Source of the DNA: Comamonadaceae bacterium
GTDB taxonomy: Bacteria > Pseudomonadota > Gammaproteobacteria > Burkholderiales > Burkholderiaceae_C
Direction of reading: 5' to 3'
Assembly: GCA_947469815.1 (NCBI GenBank)
Contig: CANIRI010000022.1
Span: 1 to 14,617 of the forward strand
DNA length: 14,617 bases
Shown: one piece after another, positions 13,421-14,617 of the stretch
Layout of the letters: the number at the start of each line of letters is the position of its first letter
Numbering within the stretch: position 1 is the first letter of the stretch
Translations under genes and position numbers: made by a program
Notes under the pieces: generated by a model
What the model saw: only the letters and a program-made list of their open reading frames with translations
Told to the model about the DNA's origin: nothing
The model's database searches: none

Positions 13421-14617
13421 TCAAGGCTCCCCGCGCAAATTGGCCGGTGTGGCCCACCAGACGGACTGGATCCAGCTCTCGGGTTGGTAGTAACGCGGCG
13501 TCACGGCGGGCTGCTCAAAGCGCCCGGCGCGCCAGGCCACGCGGTGCACGCTGCCATACCAATGCGGCACCGCGTAGTGGCCATGGCGCAGCACACGGTC
13601 CAGCGTTTTCACAGCGGCCACCAACTGCGTACGGGTCTGGGCGCTGACGGCGCGGTCCAGCAGCGCGTCCACCGCCGGATCCTGGATGCCGACGATGTTG
13701 TTGGAGCCTTCCACGGTGGCGGCCTTGGAGCCGAAACGCTCCAGCAATTCGGTGCCCGGCGCTTCGCTGCCACGGATCCGGTTGCTGATGATCTCGAAGT
13801 CAAAAGCGTCCACGCGCTTTTGGAAAATCGTGGGATCCACCACCTTGTAGTTCACGGCAAAACCCAGCTTCTCCAGGTTTTTGGAATAGGGCGTGACCAC
13901 GCGGCCCATGGTGCCGGAGTCGTCCAGGAACTGCAAGGTGAAGGCCTCACCCTTGGCGTTGCGCAACGCGCCGTCGCGGTAGGTCCAACCGGCTTGGGCT
14001 AGCAGGTCGCGCGCCTGGCGCAAATGGTCACGCAGGGTGTGGCCGGAGGCTGGGTCCAAACTGGTAGCGGGTGGTAGCGGCACGGGCTGGGTAAAGACAT
14101 CTGGTGGCAGTTGCGCACGCAAAGGTTCGAGCAGCGCCATCTCGTCGGGCGCGGGCAGGTCTTTCGCCTCGAAGTCGCTGCCCACAAAGTAGCCCCGCAC
14201 GCGGGTGTAGGCGTTGTAGAACAGCTGGCGGTTCATCCACTCGTAGTCCATGGCTAGCACGATGGCCTGGCGCACCCGCACGTCTTTGAATTTGGCCAGG
14301 CGCGTGTTGAACATAAAGCCCTGAAAGTCCCCCGCGTTGCCGTGCTGCAGCTCGCGCTTGATCAGGCGGCCGCTGTCAAAGGGTTTGCCCTTGTAGGCGC
14401 GCGCCCATTCGCGGGCGATGAAGGCCTGGATGTAGTCGAACTCGCCGGCCTTGAAGGCCTCGAGCTGGGCCGTGCTGTCCTGGTAGAGCCGGTAGGTGAT
14501 GCGGTCGAAGTTGTACATGCCTTTGCGCACATTGATGTCTTGGGCCCAATAACGGACATCGCGTTGGTAATGAACATCTCGACCAAAGTCCACTGAACCG
14601 ATGGTGTAAGGGCCAGA
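13421..14617 (-). CDS. yejA: Peptide ABC transporter periplasmic substrate-binding protein (YejA), 5' truncated by window
   Basis: The frame is open to the window end, beginning SGPYTIGSVDFGRDV, so the start lies beyond 14617. About 398 codons are visible, the C-terminal two thirds of a protein that is about 600 residues in E. coli. Solute-binding family 5 features are clear: GPYTIGSVD, the YWAQDINVRKGMYNFDRITYRLYQD segment, FKAGEFDYIQ, FNTRLAKFKDVRVRQAIVLAMDYEWMNRQLFY and a C-terminal HGHYAVPHWYG. The YejA subgroup is supported by the RDVRYWAQDINV wording and by the gene order yejA-yejB-yejE-yejF. It binds oligopeptides in the periplasm. The signal peptide and the operon promoter are outside the window. 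Confidence 0.93.
   Translation of the reverse strand, partial: SGPYTIGSVDFGRDVHYQRDVRYWAQDINVRKGMYNFDRITYRLYQDSTAQLEAFKAGEFDYIQAFIAREWARAYKGKPFDSGRLIKRELQHGNAGDFQGFMFNTRLAKFKDVRVRQAIVLAMDYEWMNRQLFYNAYTRVRGYFVGSDFEAKDLPAPDEMALLEPLRAQLPPDVFTQPVPLPPATSLDPASGHTLRDHLRQARDLLAQAGWTYRDGALRNAKGEAFTLQFLDDSGTMGRVVTPYSKNLEKLGFAVNYKVVDPTIFQKRVDAFDFEIISNRIRGSEAPGTELLERFGSKAATVEGSNNIVGIQDPAVDALLDRAVSAQTRTQLVAAVKTLDRVLRHGHYAVPHWYGSVHRVAWRAGRFEQPAVTPRYYQPESWIQSVWWATPANLRGEP
13427..13432 (-). promoter_or_regulatory. yejB: Ribosome binding site of yejB
   Basis: GGGGAG on the minus strand, 8 nt before the ATG at 13418 and inside the last codons of yejA. It decides the yejB start against an upstream in-frame ATG at 13457. 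Confidence 0.75.

Noticed and set aside
1..14617. Mobile elements, CRISPR arrays, tRNA or rRNA genes
   Set aside because: No transposase or integrase frames, no spaced direct repeats, no terminal inverted repeats and no tRNA-like cloverleaf were seen; base composition looks even across the window.

Overview
The window is 14.6 kb of GC-rich, densely packed chromosomal DNA. The glnE tail, the yejABEF order, the codon usage and the protein styles fit a betaproteobacterium of the Burkholderiales, most likely Comamonadaceae (Rhodoferax/Polaromonas/Acidovorax-like). That placement is inference from protein resemblance; no rRNA or other marker is present. I see no mobile element, CRISPR array, tRNA or rRNA, and no gap above about 100 bp without a gene.

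Layout. (1) Positions 1-1194, plus strand: the C-terminal adenylyltransferase half of glnE, cut by the window start. (2) 1235-4348, plus strand: a phytanoyl-CoA-dioxygenase-family (PhyH) Fe(II)/2-oxoglutarate oxygenase, an SDR oxidoreductase overlapping it by ATGA, and an aldo/keto reductase of the Gpr/YghZ family. (3) A strong bidirectional terminator at about 4375-4411. (4) 4437-7191, minus strand: a sugar ABC importer of the ribose/fructose (CUT2) type, transcribed ATPase, permease, binding protein; the ATPase has a single domain, as in FrcA rather than RbsA. (5) 7277-9721, plus strand, divergent from the importer: a RbsD/FucU-family mutarotase, a D-isomer-specific 2-hydroxyacid dehydrogenase, and a galactose-mutarotase-like (DUF4380-like) protein. 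(6) 9732-14617, minus strand: a yejABEF-type peptide ABC importer (yejA cut by the window end, then yejB, yejE and the double-ATPase yejF).

How the genes may work together. Regions 2, 4 and 5 read as one carbohydrate uptake and catabolism locus. A periplasmic binding protein and CUT2 importer bring in a sugar, polyol or sugar derivative; two unrelated mutarotase-type proteins may interconvert anomers; SDR, AKR and 2-hydroxyacid dehydrogenase could carry out redox steps; and a PhyH-type oxygenase could oxidise or de-alkylate the substrate. No kinase, aldolase, dehydratase or transcriptional regulator lies in the window, so the substrate and route cannot be read from the sequence. This oxygenase-containing sugar locus is the most interesting part of the window. 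glnE and yejABEF look like ordinary flanking genes.

Smaller signals include a near-consensus -10 hexamer placed so that the PhyH mRNA could be leaderless, a hairpin at the 10-bp convergent junction near 9726 in which the two opposing stop codons pair with each other, and two small 11-bp-period tandem repeats at gene junctions.
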